From: JAOUGY01 sp963792365
Lineage (GTDB): Bacteria > Actinomycetota > Acidimicrobiia > Spongiisociales > ZC4RG35
Assembly: GCA_963792365.1 (NCBI GenBank)
Contig: CAWBVW010000009.1
Location: forward strand, 62,001 to 126,000
Length of the DNA: 64,000 nucleotides
Direction: 5' to 3'
The position numbers were made by a program, and so were the translations under genes. Positions 43,272 to 50,975 of this stretch are shown piece by piece (the stretch's first letter is position 1; every line of letters begins with the position of its first letter). The notes under the pieces are model-generated. The model was not told the DNA's origin and did no database searches. It was given only the letters and a program-made list of their open reading frames with translations.

Positions 43272-44215
43272 CGTTTCCGGATCTCGGCTGTGATGGCGGG
43301 AATGATCTCGTGCAGATCGCCGATGACTGCGTAGTCGGCTTTTGTCACCATGTTGGCTTCAGGGTCGGTGTTGATCGCCAGGATCGACTTGGATGCCATG
43401 GCGCCGACCCAGTGTTGGATGGCGCCGGATATCCCGCAGGCGATGTAGAGCTCGGGGGCGATGCGTGTTCCGGTTTGGCCGACCTGATCGGTGTGGGGTC
43501 GCCAGCCGTTGTTCGTCACCACCCGGGAGCATCCCACGACGCCACCGAGCAGCTCGGCCAACTCCTCCAGGGACCCAAAGGCGTCGGCCGAGCCGACGCC
43601 TCGGCCGCCACCGACCACGACTGGAGCGGTGGCGAGCGTGATTCCCTGACTGACAACGACGCGGTCGACGACCATCGTGCGGCTCAGCGACGAGTCGAGA
43701 TCCGGTTCGAACGTCTCGATGTTGCCGGCGCCAGGTTGTGGCACCGGGTCCGTCGAGTGGAGCGCCACCGAGATCAGCTTCACGTCCGCCTCCAAGGTCG
43801 CTTGTTCGATCAGCGACCCGCCCCATCGGACGCGGTCCACCGTCCACTCGGCATCACCAGGAGTCACCGAGATCACGTTGGCGGCGAAGGGTGCGTCGAG
43901 TCGGCAGGCCACCTGGGCAACGACCTCGTTGCCGCGGTCGGTTCCGCAGGCGACGACGACCGAGGCGCCGCTCATCCCGACGATCTGGGCCAGCGACGCA
44001 CCCCAGGTCTCAGATCCGTAGTCCGACAGCAACTCATGCCGTGCGTGGTGGATCACCTCGGCGCCGTACTCGGCGGCCACCGCGGCCATGGAGGCGTCGC
44101 CGCCGGGCAGGAAGGCATGCACCGGGAATCCGAGGCCCCTGGCGAAGGTCAACGCCTCGAGTGTCGCCTCGGAGACCGAACCGCGGTCGTGTTCCACGAG
44201 GACCAAGGACTTCAT
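43259..44215 (-). CDS. etfA: Electron transfer flavoprotein alpha subunit
   Basis: A 318-residue ETF alpha. The C-terminal FAD-binding domain shows VVVGGGRGVGSADAF, GCSRVVTNNGW and the typical GQTGTRIAPELYIACGISGAIQHWVGAM, NTDPEANMVTKADYAVIGDL. It should hold FAD and carry electrons from the dimethylglycine dehydrogenase-like enzyme encoded upstream in the same operon. The ATG at 44215 overlaps etfB (ATGA). The final residues TQG and the stop come from dispersed repeat copy C. Confidence 0.95.
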   Translation of the reverse strand: MKSLVLVEHDRGSVSEATLEALTFARGLGFPVHAFLPGGDASMAAVAAEYGAEVIHHARHELLSDYGSETWGASLAQIVGMSGASVVVACGTDRGNEVVAQVACRLDAPFAANVISVTPGDAEWTVDRVRWGGSLIEQATLEADVKLISVALHSTDPVPQPGAGNIETFEPDLDSSLSRTMVVDRVVVSQGITLATAPVVVGGGRGVGSADAFGSLEELAELLGGVVGCSRVVTNNGWRPHTDQVGQTGTRIAPELYIACGISGAIQHWVGAMASKSILAINTDPEANMVTKADYAVIGDLHEIIPAITAEIRKRTQG

Positions 44216-44979
44216 GCGAGCACTCCCAGCTCTTCGAGGACGTCGACCACCGCTGGGGCTGCCTCGGCACCGCTGCCGAGCACCTTCGTCTCGGTGAGCT
44301 GTTCCTTCGGTGGCACGAATCGAACCATGCGTTGTCCACCAGCACGATCGGCAGGCTCGAGGACCTCGAGCGCCGCCTTCTTCGAATTGAGTCGCCCTTT
44401 GAGAGTCGGATATCGCGGGAGGTTCAAGCCTTCTCGGACTCCGAGGACCGCAGGGGTTGGCATGCGATAGACCTCGAACCCGGCGTCCACGGCTCGTCGG
44501 GCCGTCACGGTTCGACCGTCGACTTCGATGCCTTTGATTCCGTTGACGATCGGTCGCCGCAGTTGGTGCGCCACGCGCACACCAACCTGAAAGCCGCCTG
44601 CGTCCGCCGACTCATTGCCGAACAAGATGAGGTCGAACACGCCGTCCCGGGACTCGACGTCCTCGATCGCCGAGGCGATCGCCGCGGACGTTCGCTGAGG
44701 ATCCCAGTCGGTGTCATCGGCCGCCACGAGCACCGCCGACCCGACTCCGATCGACACCGCGTATCGGAGCTGCTCCTCGGCTTCCGCGGGTCCCAACGTC
44801 AGCACCGTCGACGTACCACCGTGCTTCTCGACCAGCTGAACCGCTTCTTCCACCGCGCATTCCTCGTGCGGGCTCATCGTGAACCCGAGATGGGCGGTGT
44901 CGAGTGACCGCCCATCAGCGGATATCACGATCTTGGCGCCCGGTGCGGGAACCCGCTTCACACAGACCAGGACCCGCAT
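44212..44979 (-). CDS. etfB: Electron transfer flavoprotein beta subunit
   Basis: A 255-residue ETF beta with VLVCVKRVPAPGAKI at the N-terminus, NPHEECAVEEAVQL-like MSPHEECAVEEAVQLVE, and the AMP-binding/partner-recognition region ESADAGGFQVGVRVAHQL followed by GLNLPRYPTLKGRLNSKKA. The ATG at 44979 overlaps the stop of the upstream dehydrogenase gene (ATGA) and is preferred over a GTG one codon earlier. The dehydrogenase, etfB and etfA form one tightly coupled operon. Confidence 0.95.
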   Translation of the reverse strand: MRVLVCVKRVPAPGAKIVISADGRSLDTAHLGFTMSPHEECAVEEAVQLVEKHGGTSTVLTLGPAEAEEQLRYAVSIGVGSAVLVAADDTDWDPQRTSAAIASAIEDVESRDGVFDLILFGNESADAGGFQVGVRVAHQLRRPIVNGIKGIEVDGRTVTARRAVDAGFEVYRMPTPAVLGVREGLNLPRYPTLKGRLNSKKAALEVLEPADRAGGQRMVRFVPPKEQLTETKVLGSGAEAAPAVVDVLEELGVLA

Positions 44980-47504
44980 CACGCCTTCATCCGCGAGTCG
45001 TCCGGATCGAACAGCGGGTCGGACCCGACCCGTGCGACCGTGACCGGGTAGGTCTCGTTCATGTACAGGACCTGCAGCCTGTTCCCCTCCACCGCATGCT
45101 CAGGTGGCAGGTACGCCATGAGCAGGTATTCGCCCAGCGAGGGAGCGGCTCCGGCGGTCGTCACACGAGACACCCGACCTTTCCGGTCGACGATCCGGTC
45201 CCCGTCGAGGGTGAGGACGGGTTCGTTTCCACCCATGGGATAGCGCTTGATACCCGTCGCCGACACCTGGCTGTCCATCGTCAAGGTGCACAACAGCGCT
45301 GCCGGTTCTTCGTCGCGAGCCGCCAGGTATGCGGCTTTGCCGATGAAGTCCGCCGACTTCACCTTGGGCCGGGCGAGCCCCGCCTCGACAGGCGAGTACT
45401 CCGACTCGAGCTCGGCGCCCATCAGCCGGTACCCCTTCTCGATGCGCCCGGTGAGCCCGTACACGCCGATTCCGACCGGACGAACGTCGAACTCCTGTCC
45501 GGCCTCCCACAACGCATCCCAGACGGCGAGACCGTATTCCATCGCCGTGTAGATCTCCCACCCAAGGTCACCCACATACGAAATGCGGAACATGGTGCAT
45601 GGCACACCGGCGATCAGGACTTCACGAACCGCGCCGTATGGAAAGGCGTCGTTGGAGAGGTCGCCTTCCACGACCTTCGACGCAACCTTGCGCGCCTCCG
45701 ATCCCCACAGGCCTATCGTGGTGAGGGCCGACGTGCGGTTCTCGAACTGGACCGATCCGTCCGCTGGAAGATTCTTGCGGAACCAGTACTCGTCGCGACC
45801 ACCATCGAAGGCACCGGTGACGATGCGGAACCGGTCCTCGGCCAGCCGCAGGACCGTCAGGTCGGATCGGAACCCTCCACCTTGGGTGAGGACCGGCGTG
45901 TACACCGACCGCCCCACGGCCACATCGCAGTTGTTGACGGTGATCTTCTGGATGTATTCCAGGACCCCCGGCCCTGCGACTTCGAAGATCTGGAAGGCCG
46001 TGAGATCGACCATCCCCACCTTGTCGCGGAGATGGAGGTGCTCTCCGTTTGTGATCGGCGACCACCACCTCCGGTCCCATTCGTGGGGCCGGTCCTCGAC
46101 CCCGTACCGCTCGACGAGGTCGACATTCGACTCGTACCACTGGGGTCGCTCCCATCCACGGGCGTCGTAGAACACAGCGCCGAGTGCCTCCTCGCGGGCG
46201 TAGAAGGGAGAGCGTTTTAGCCCTCGCTCGCTCCCCCACTGTTCACGCGGATGGACGATCCCGTATGTCTTGTTGAAGTGCTCTGCGCACCTGGCGAGGA
46301 TGTGATGCTCGGAGCGTTCGTGTGGGTACAGCCGCGCGATGTCCGATCCGTGCGGGTCGACCAGGTGGGGGTACCCGTGTGTCATCCACTCTGCGACCAT
46401 CTTGGCAGTCCCCGGACCCTCTTTGATCCAGATCGCGGCCGCCGACCACAGGTTCTCGACCTCCACGGTCTCTCCTACGACCGGCATCGCATCGGGCGTC
46501 AGCGAGAGGAGTCCGTTGATGGCGTACCGGATCTCGGCGGTCTCGAGGATGTCGCCCATGATCTCGAGAGCGTCCTCGAGCTGTTCGTCGAAGTCGTCCT
46601 GGGTGAACGGCATCTCAGTCGGAGAGAGCGCGGCTTCGTCGTTGGACGGGATCTCGTCGGGATGATGGAAGATCGGACGGTGGGCATACGAGCCCACTTC
46701 CATCGATCCTGCGGACTGCCGTTCGTACATGAACGTATCCATGTCCCGAACGATTGGATACCCGATCTCGTTGCCGGTCTGCTGGAGGATGTCGATGGGG
46801 CCCACGTCGGCCATCTGGTGCACGGCCGGCGTCAGGGGGATGGTGGCGCCGGCCATGGCGGCGATGCGCGGGCTCCACACGCCGCAGGCGATCACCACGT
46901 ACTCGGTCTCGATTCTTCCCCGGTTGGTGACGACGGCCGCAACTCTCGGTGTTCCGAACGGTCGGGCTTCGGTCTCGATGTCGAGGACCTCGGTGTTTGC
47001 GAACACCTGCAATGCACCGGCGTCGACGGCGCCCTCGCGGCGCATGGTGCCGAAGCCGAGCGAGTCCACCACCGACACCGTTGGTGTGTAGAACCCGCCG
47101 AGGATGACGTCCTCGTTGATGAAGGGCACCAGTTCTTTGACCTCTGCCGGCGTGAGCAGTTTCGAGTCGATCCCCCATGCCTTCGCCGACGTCATCCGCC
47201 GGTTGAGCTCTTCGAGGCGTTCCTCGGTACGCGCCACCTCGATGCCGCCACACATCGTGTTGAGGCCGGCCTCCTGGTACTGACGCTGGCTCTCGAGCGT
47301 GAGCGTCGCCATTTCCTTGTTGTGGTCGGTTGGGAAGATGAAGTTCGAGGCGTGACCGGTGGATCCGCCAGGGTTCGGGAGAGGCCCCTTGTCGAGGAGA
47401 ACCATGTCGGTCCACCCGAGTTCGGCGAGCTCTCCCACGAGGCTGTTGCCGACGATGCCGGCTCCGATCACGACGACCTTGGCGTGCGTTGGGAAGTCGC
47501 TCAC
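44979..47504 (-). CDS. Dimethylglycine/sarcosine dehydrogenase-like flavoprotein with GcvT domain, second copy
   Basis: An 841-residue enzyme with the same architecture as the protein at 26144-28609. The FAD motif is VVVIGAGIVGNSLVGEL, with the covalent-FAD histidine in GGSTGHASNF. An FAO_M-type middle domain leads into C-terminal GcvT domains (VGMVDLTAFQIFEVAGPG, YVGDLGWEIYTAMEYGLAVWD, IGKAAYLAARDEEPA). Unlike the first copy it is followed by etfB and etfA with four-base overlaps, so its electron acceptor is almost certainly this ETF. It should give methylene-THF. A GntR regulator gene is divergent, and a palindrome lies between them. Confidence 0.92.
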   Translation of the reverse strand: MSDFPTHAKVVVIGAGIVGNSLVGELAELGWTDMVLLDKGPLPNPGGSTGHASNFIFPTDHNKEMATLTLESQRQYQEAGLNTMCGGIEVARTEERLEELNRRMTSAKAWGIDSKLLTPAEVKELVPFINEDVILGGFYTPTVSVVDSLGFGTMRREGAVDAGALQVFANTEVLDIETEARPFGTPRVAAVVTNRGRIETEYVVIACGVWSPRIAAMAGATIPLTPAVHQMADVGPIDILQQTGNEIGYPIVRDMDTFMYERQSAGSMEVGSYAHRPIFHHPDEIPSNDEAALSPTEMPFTQDDFDEQLEDALEIMGDILETAEIRYAINGLLSLTPDAMPVVGETVEVENLWSAAAIWIKEGPGTAKMVAEWMTHGYPHLVDPHGSDIARLYPHERSEHHILARCAEHFNKTYGIVHPREQWGSERGLKRSPFYAREEALGAVFYDARGWERPQWYESNVDLVERYGVEDRPHEWDRRWWSPITNGEHLHLRDKVGMVDLTAFQIFEVAGPGVLEYIQKITVNNCDVAVGRSVYTPVLTQGGGFRSDLTVLRLAEDRFRIVTGAFDGGRDEYWFRKNLPADGSVQFENRTSALTTIGLWGSEARKVASKVVEGDLSNDAFPYGAVREVLIAGVPCTMFRISYVGDLGWEIYTAMEYGLAVWDALWEAGQEFDVRPVGIGVYGLTGRIEKGYRLMGAELESEYSPVEAGLARPKVKSADFIGKAAYLAARDEEPAALLCTLTMDSQVSATGIKRYPMGGNEPVLTLDGDRIVDRKGRVSRVTTAGAAPSLGEYLLMAYLPPEHAVEGNRLQVLYMNETYPVTVARVGSDPLFDPDDSRMKA

Positions 47505-47523
47505 TCCGCTCTCCTCCTTGGAC

Positions 47524-47535
47524 CTGATATATCAG
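47524..47535. promoter_or_regulatory. Palindromic operator candidate CTGATATATCAG
   Basis: Perfect 12-bp palindrome in the 82-bp spacer between the dehydrogenase-etf operon (start 47504) and the divergent gntR gene (start 47587). It lies 20 bp upstream of the dehydrogenase start. FCD-type GntR proteins bind short palindromes of this kind, and the location fits control of both units. Confidence 0.6.
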
Positions 47536-47586
47536 TAGTGTACGATTTGTGTGTCAATGGGGTCAAGCGAGACCGGTGATCAGCTC

Positions 47587-48231
47587 ATGACGACACAAGC
47601 CACGGCCGGCGGTTCGATCTCCCAGGCGGATTTGGCCTATCGAGCAGTCAGAGATCTGTTGATCACACTCCAGATCGAGCCCGGAGCGCCGATCGTGGAG
47701 TCGGAGCTCACCGGCCGCATCGGAGTGGGTCGGACACCGCTTCGCGAGGCACTCAACCGTCTCGAGGCCGAACGCCTCGTCAACATTTTCCCCCGACGCG
47801 GCACGTTTGCGGCAGACATCAACCTCGCCGACCTCGCACTCATCACAGACGTTCGAGAGGAACTGGAGGGTCACGCCGCAGCGAAGGCGGCCGAACGCGC
47901 CACCGCCAACGAGCGCTTGTCCCTCGCGGCGTTGGCCGTGGACCTCGGCGGCGACGATGCCGCCACGCAAATGGCAATGGACACCGAGATCCATCGCGCG
48001 ATCTACGCGGCCACGCACAACCACTTCCTCGAGGAGACGGCAACGCAGTATCACAACCTCGCCATGCGGATCTGGCACCTCTTCACCGATCGCCTGCCGG
48101 ACTTGGCGTCCCACGTCGAAGAACACCATGAACTGCTCGGCCACATCGTGATCGCCGACGGCTCGGCAGCCCGCAGCGCAGCCGCATCGCACGTGCGCAA
48201 CTTCGAGACCGCGGTCCGATCACTACTCTGA
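47587..48231 (+). CDS. GntR-family regulator, FCD subfamily
   Basis: A 214-residue regulator. The N-terminal winged helix-turn-helix has AYRAVRDLLITLQIEPGAPIVE and GRIGVGRTPLREALNRLEAERLV. The C-terminal all-helical FCD ligand domain has DVREELEGHAAAKAAE, metal-binding-type D-x3-H in DTEIHRAI and EHHELLGHIV. The ATG at 47587 has GGTGAT six bases upstream; an ATG at 47557 is also in frame. It probably represses the divergent dehydrogenase-etf operon, with an N-methylated amine or its product as effector. Both points are inferred from position. Confidence 0.9.
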   Translation: MTTQATAGGSISQADLAYRAVRDLLITLQIEPGAPIVESELTGRIGVGRTPLREALNRLEAERLVNIFPRRGTFAADINLADLALITDVREELEGHAAAKAAERATANERLSLAALAVDLGGDDAATQMAMDTEIHRAIYAATHNHFLEETATQYHNLAMRIWHLFTDRLPDLASHVEEHHELLGHIVIADGSAARSAAASHVRNFETAVRSLL

Positions 48232-48261
48232 GGGTCCAGCAAAACCCAGATCACGGGAGCG

Positions 48262-48318
48262 CATATGGAACGAACCCACTATCGTTCCATATGGTAAAAC
48301 GGTTCCGTATCGTGGAAC
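48262..48318. promoter_or_regulatory. GGAAC/GTTCC operator cluster upstream of the corrinoid operon
   Basis: Perfect inverted repeat CATATGGAACGA (48262-48273) and TCGTTCCATATG (48282-48293). A second element, GTTCC-N7-GGAAC, lies at 48302-48318. The second element recurs before the iclR-type gene at 55306-55322, so both are probably bound by that IclR protein. They lie 58-114 bp upstream of the corrinoid protein start. Confidence 0.7.
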
Positions 48319-48375
48319 GGGAGATCAGACGGTGTCTCCCGCACACATCTGTCACATGACCCTGCGGAGTGATCC

Positions 48376-49074
48376 ATGAGCGACGACGAGCTGGACCTGT
48401 CGACCTTGCCCGACGACGAGCTCGTCGAGCAGATGCACGATGACCTCTACGACGGGATGGCAGAGGAAATCGTCGAGGGCACCAATATCCTGCTCGCCAG
48501 GGGTTGGGAAGCCCAACGGGTGCTGAACGAAGCGCTCGTCGAAGGCATGCGCATCGTGGGGATCGACTTTCGGGACGGCATCCTTTTTGTTCCCGAGGTC
48601 CTGCTGGCAGCCAACGCCATGAAGGCCGGGATGGAGATCCTCCGCCCGCTCCTTGCGGAGACGGGAGCCGAGACGATCGGCAAAGTCGTGATCGGCACCG
48701 TGAAGGGCGACATCCACGACATCGGCAAGAACCTCGTGGGAATGATGCTCGAAGGCGCGGGATTCGAAGTCTTCGATCTCGGCATCAACACGGACGTCGA
48801 TGAGTTCTTCGCCGCGCTCGAAGAGCACAAGCCCGACATCCTCGGGATGTCCGCACTTCTCACCACCACGATGCCCTACATGAAGGTCGTCATCGAAACG
48901 CTGGTCGAACGCGGCATGCGGGACGACTACATCGTGCTGGTCGGCGGCGCACCACTTAACGAGGAGTTCGGCCAGGCGATAGGCGCCGACGCCTACTGCC
49001 GCGACGCCGCCGTCGCATCTGAAACCGCCGAGGCCCTCGTGCTCGCCCGACGGCTGGCATCCGGGGAGGATTGA
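48376..49074 (+). CDS. Corrinoid (methyl-B12 carrier) protein, MttC-like
   Basis: A 232-residue B12-binding protein. The N-terminal helical cap domain contains EALVEGMRIVGIDFRDGILFVPE. The C-terminal Rossmann B12 domain has GDIHDIGKN, in which H114 is the lower axial cobalt ligand, followed by EVFDLGINTDVDEF, SALLTTTMPYM and VLVGGAPLNEEF. It receives a methyl group from an MttB-family enzyme and passes it to the methyl-THF methyltransferase encoded three genes downstream. A strong GGAGTGAT ribosome-binding site precedes the ATG at 48376. It is the first gene of the operon. Confidence 0.95.
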   Translation: MSDDELDLSTLPDDELVEQMHDDLYDGMAEEIVEGTNILLARGWEAQRVLNEALVEGMRIVGIDFRDGILFVPEVLLAANAMKAGMEILRPLLAETGAETIGKVVIGTVKGDIHDIGKNLVGMMLEGAGFEVFDLGINTDVDEFFAALEEHKPDILGMSALLTTTMPYMKVVIETLVERGMRDDYIVLVGGAPLNEEFGQAIGADAYCRDAAVASETAEALVLARRLASGED

Positions 49075-49077
49075 GCC

Positions 49078-49707
49078 GTGTCCAGCACTCCGACGTCGAG
49101 CGAGGTCAGGGGCGGGGTGCTGATCCTGGCGTGCGGCGCACTCGCTCGCGAGCTCGAATGGCTGATCGACACCAACAAACTCGAAGGCGTGACAGTCGAA
49201 TACCTGCCGGCTCGGCTCCACAACACCCCTGATGCCATTCCGGTCGCCATCGACGAACGACTAACTCTGACCTCCGAGCGCTACGTTGCCCGATTCGTCG
49301 CATACGGTGACTGCGGGACGGGCGGCATGCTCGACTCCGTGCTCGCCCGTCACGGTGTCCAGCGTCTGGAAGGGGCGCATTGCTACGAGTTCTTCGCCGG
49401 GGATCTGTTCCATGATCTCCAGGAAGCCGAGCCGGGCACGTTCTACCTCACCGACTACCTGACTCGACACTTCGATCGGCTGGTCTGGGAGGGACTGGGC
49501 CTCGATCGCCATCCGGACCTTCGGGACATGGTGTTCGGTAACTACAAACGACTGGTCTATCTCGCACAGACCGACGACCCCGATCTCGACCGCAAAGCCC
49601 TGGACGCCGCACGGCGCCTCGGACTGTCCTTCGAACGCCACCACGTCGGACTCGGGTCGCTGGGTCCCGCCGTGACGCGGCTCACGATCAGGCGGGACGT
49701 GGCATGA
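49078..49707 (+). CDS. DUF1638 protein of the corrinoid methyltransferase cluster
   Basis: A 209-residue protein with the DUF1638 hallmarks ACGALARELEWLI, YGDCGTGGMLDSVL and HCYEFFAGD. The family has no known activity. It is recurrently found next to MttB-type methyltransferases and corrinoid proteins, which suggests a role in corrinoid handling, and the conserved Cys/His residues could bind a metal or cofactor. It starts with GTG three bases after the corrinoid protein stop and overlaps the next gene by four bases. Confidence 0.85.
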   Translation: MSSTPTSSEVRGGVLILACGALARELEWLIDTNKLEGVTVEYLPARLHNTPDAIPVAIDERLTLTSERYVARFVAYGDCGTGGMLDSVLARHGVQRLEGAHCYEFFAGDLFHDLQEAEPGTFYLTDYLTRHFDRLVWEGLGLDRHPDLRDMVFGNYKRLVYLAQTDDPDLDRKALDAARRLGLSFERHHVGLGSLGPAVTRLTIRRDVA

Positions 49708-50051
49708 GTCGGTCGGCGCGCACCGGCGAACCCACCATCACGGTGATTTCGTGGCGAGACATCCCGGCCCAGGTACTGGCTCGGTCGGGACGCACCACAT
49801 CGAAGGCCGAACTGGCACCCCGCTTCCAGATCGCGATCGACCGGGCGGCGATGGAAGCAGGTTTGTTCGGGACCGACGACTACCTGGAGGAGTGGCGAAG
49901 GGAGAGCCGTCCGTGCGGAGACGACCTCGAGGCAGAGGTCGCCGCCGAGGTCGAGCGACTCGAGACAGCGTATCCCGGCGGCGTGTTGGGCGCATACGCC
50001 GCCAACGCCGGCCATCGACCGGCGACCGACGTGAGAGAACAGGACACATGA
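49704..50051 (+). CDS. 'Virulence factor' domain protein of the corrinoid cluster
   Basis: A 115-residue protein with ITVISWRDIPAQVLARSGR, followed by PRFQIAIDRAAMEAGL and the ending of a glutamate-rich helix. It resembles the short Pfam 'virulence factor' family, a misleading name since members recur beside MttB/corrinoid genes. It starts and ends with ATGA overlaps (previous gene and the methyltransferase), so it is produced in step with the demethylation machinery. Its function is unknown. Confidence 0.75.
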   Translation: MSRSARTGEPTITVISWRDIPAQVLARSGRTTSKAELAPRFQIAIDRAAMEAGLFGTDDYLEEWRRESRPCGDDLEAEVAAEVERLETAYPGGVLGAYAANAGHRPATDVREQDT

Positions 50052-50953
50052 CCGACACCATCATCAGCTCGCCGAGCAAGGAGGTCGTGATCGGGTTCGA
50101 TCGACCGTTCGTGATGATCGGCGAACGCATCAACCCGACAGGTCGAAAGCTCCTCGCTGAGGAGATGAAGAACGGCGACTTCAGCCGGGTGGAAGCCGAC
50201 GCCCTGGCACAGGTCGCCGCCGGCGCCAACATGCTCGACGTCAACGCCGGCATACCGCTCGCAGACGAGCCGGCGATCCTCGCGCAGACGGTGAAGCTGG
50301 TGCAGGACCTCGTCGACGTTCCTCTGGCAATCGATTCGTCGATCGTGGCGGCGCTCGAGTCGGGGTTGTCGGTCTATCGGGGGAAGGCACTGGTCAACTC
50401 GGTCACAGGCGAGGACGATCGGATGGAAGCCGTCCTTCCCCTGGTGGCGAAGCACGGCGCGGCGGTCGTGGCAATCACGAATGACGAGACGGGAATATCA
50501 GAGGATCCCGACGTTCGATTCGATGTGGCGCGAAAGATCGTCAATCGGGCAGCCGACCACGGCATCCCTCGCGAGGACATCGTGGTCGACCCTCTCGTGA
50601 TGCCCATCGGTGCCATGGGGACGGCCGGGCGACAAGTGTTCCAGCTCGTCGGCCGTTTACGCACCGAGCTGGGCGTGAATACGACGTGCGGAGCGTCGAA
50701 CATCAGCTTCGGCCTTCCCAATCGTGCCGGAATCAACTCGGCCTTCCTCGCGATGGCGATCGGAGCCGGCATGACTTCTGCGATCACCAACCCGCTGGAA
50801 CCCGAGATCAGGCGAGCGATCATGGCTGCCGATGTCCTTGCCGGCCACGACAGGGACTGCGCGGCATGGATCCGCGAGCATCGAGACCCGGCGGCCGAGG
50901 GTTCCGGGGCAGGGCGCCGGCGCGGAAACCGCCGCCGCGGCGGCGCAACATGA
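50048..50953 (+). CDS. Methyltetrahydrofolate:corrinoid methyltransferase (pterin-binding, MtgA/AcsE-like)
   Basis: A 301-residue pterin-binding TIM-barrel protein. Typical stretches are MIGERINPTGRKLLAEEM, GANMLDVNAGIP, AIDSS, VNSVTGEDDR, DPLVMPIGAMG and TTCGASNISFGLPNR. It moves the methyl group from the methylated corrinoid protein to THF, giving 5-methyl-THF (AcsE works in the opposite direction in acetogens). The protein has an extended arginine/glycine-rich tail (GRRRGNRRRGG) after the barrel. The ATG at 50048 overlaps the previous stop. Confidence 0.92.
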   Translation: MTDTIISSPSKEVVIGFDRPFVMIGERINPTGRKLLAEEMKNGDFSRVEADALAQVAAGANMLDVNAGIPLADEPAILAQTVKLVQDLVDVPLAIDSSIVAALESGLSVYRGKALVNSVTGEDDRMEAVLPLVAKHGAAVVAITNDETGISEDPDVRFDVARKIVNRAADHGIPREDIVVDPLVMPIGAMGTAGRQVFQLVGRLRTELGVNTTCGASNISFGLPNRAGINSAFLAMAIGAGMTSAITNPLEPEIRRAIMAADVLAGHDRDCAAWIREHRDPAAEGSGAGRRRGNRRRGGAT

Positions 50954-50975
50954 GGTCATCGGCCCCAGGTGTGGC

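Noticed and set aside
48232..48375. A cobalamin riboswitch upstream of the corrinoid operon.
   Set aside because: The region contains palindromic GGAAC/GTTCC elements but no B12-box-like sequence (AGCCAGGAGACC type) and too little folded RNA.
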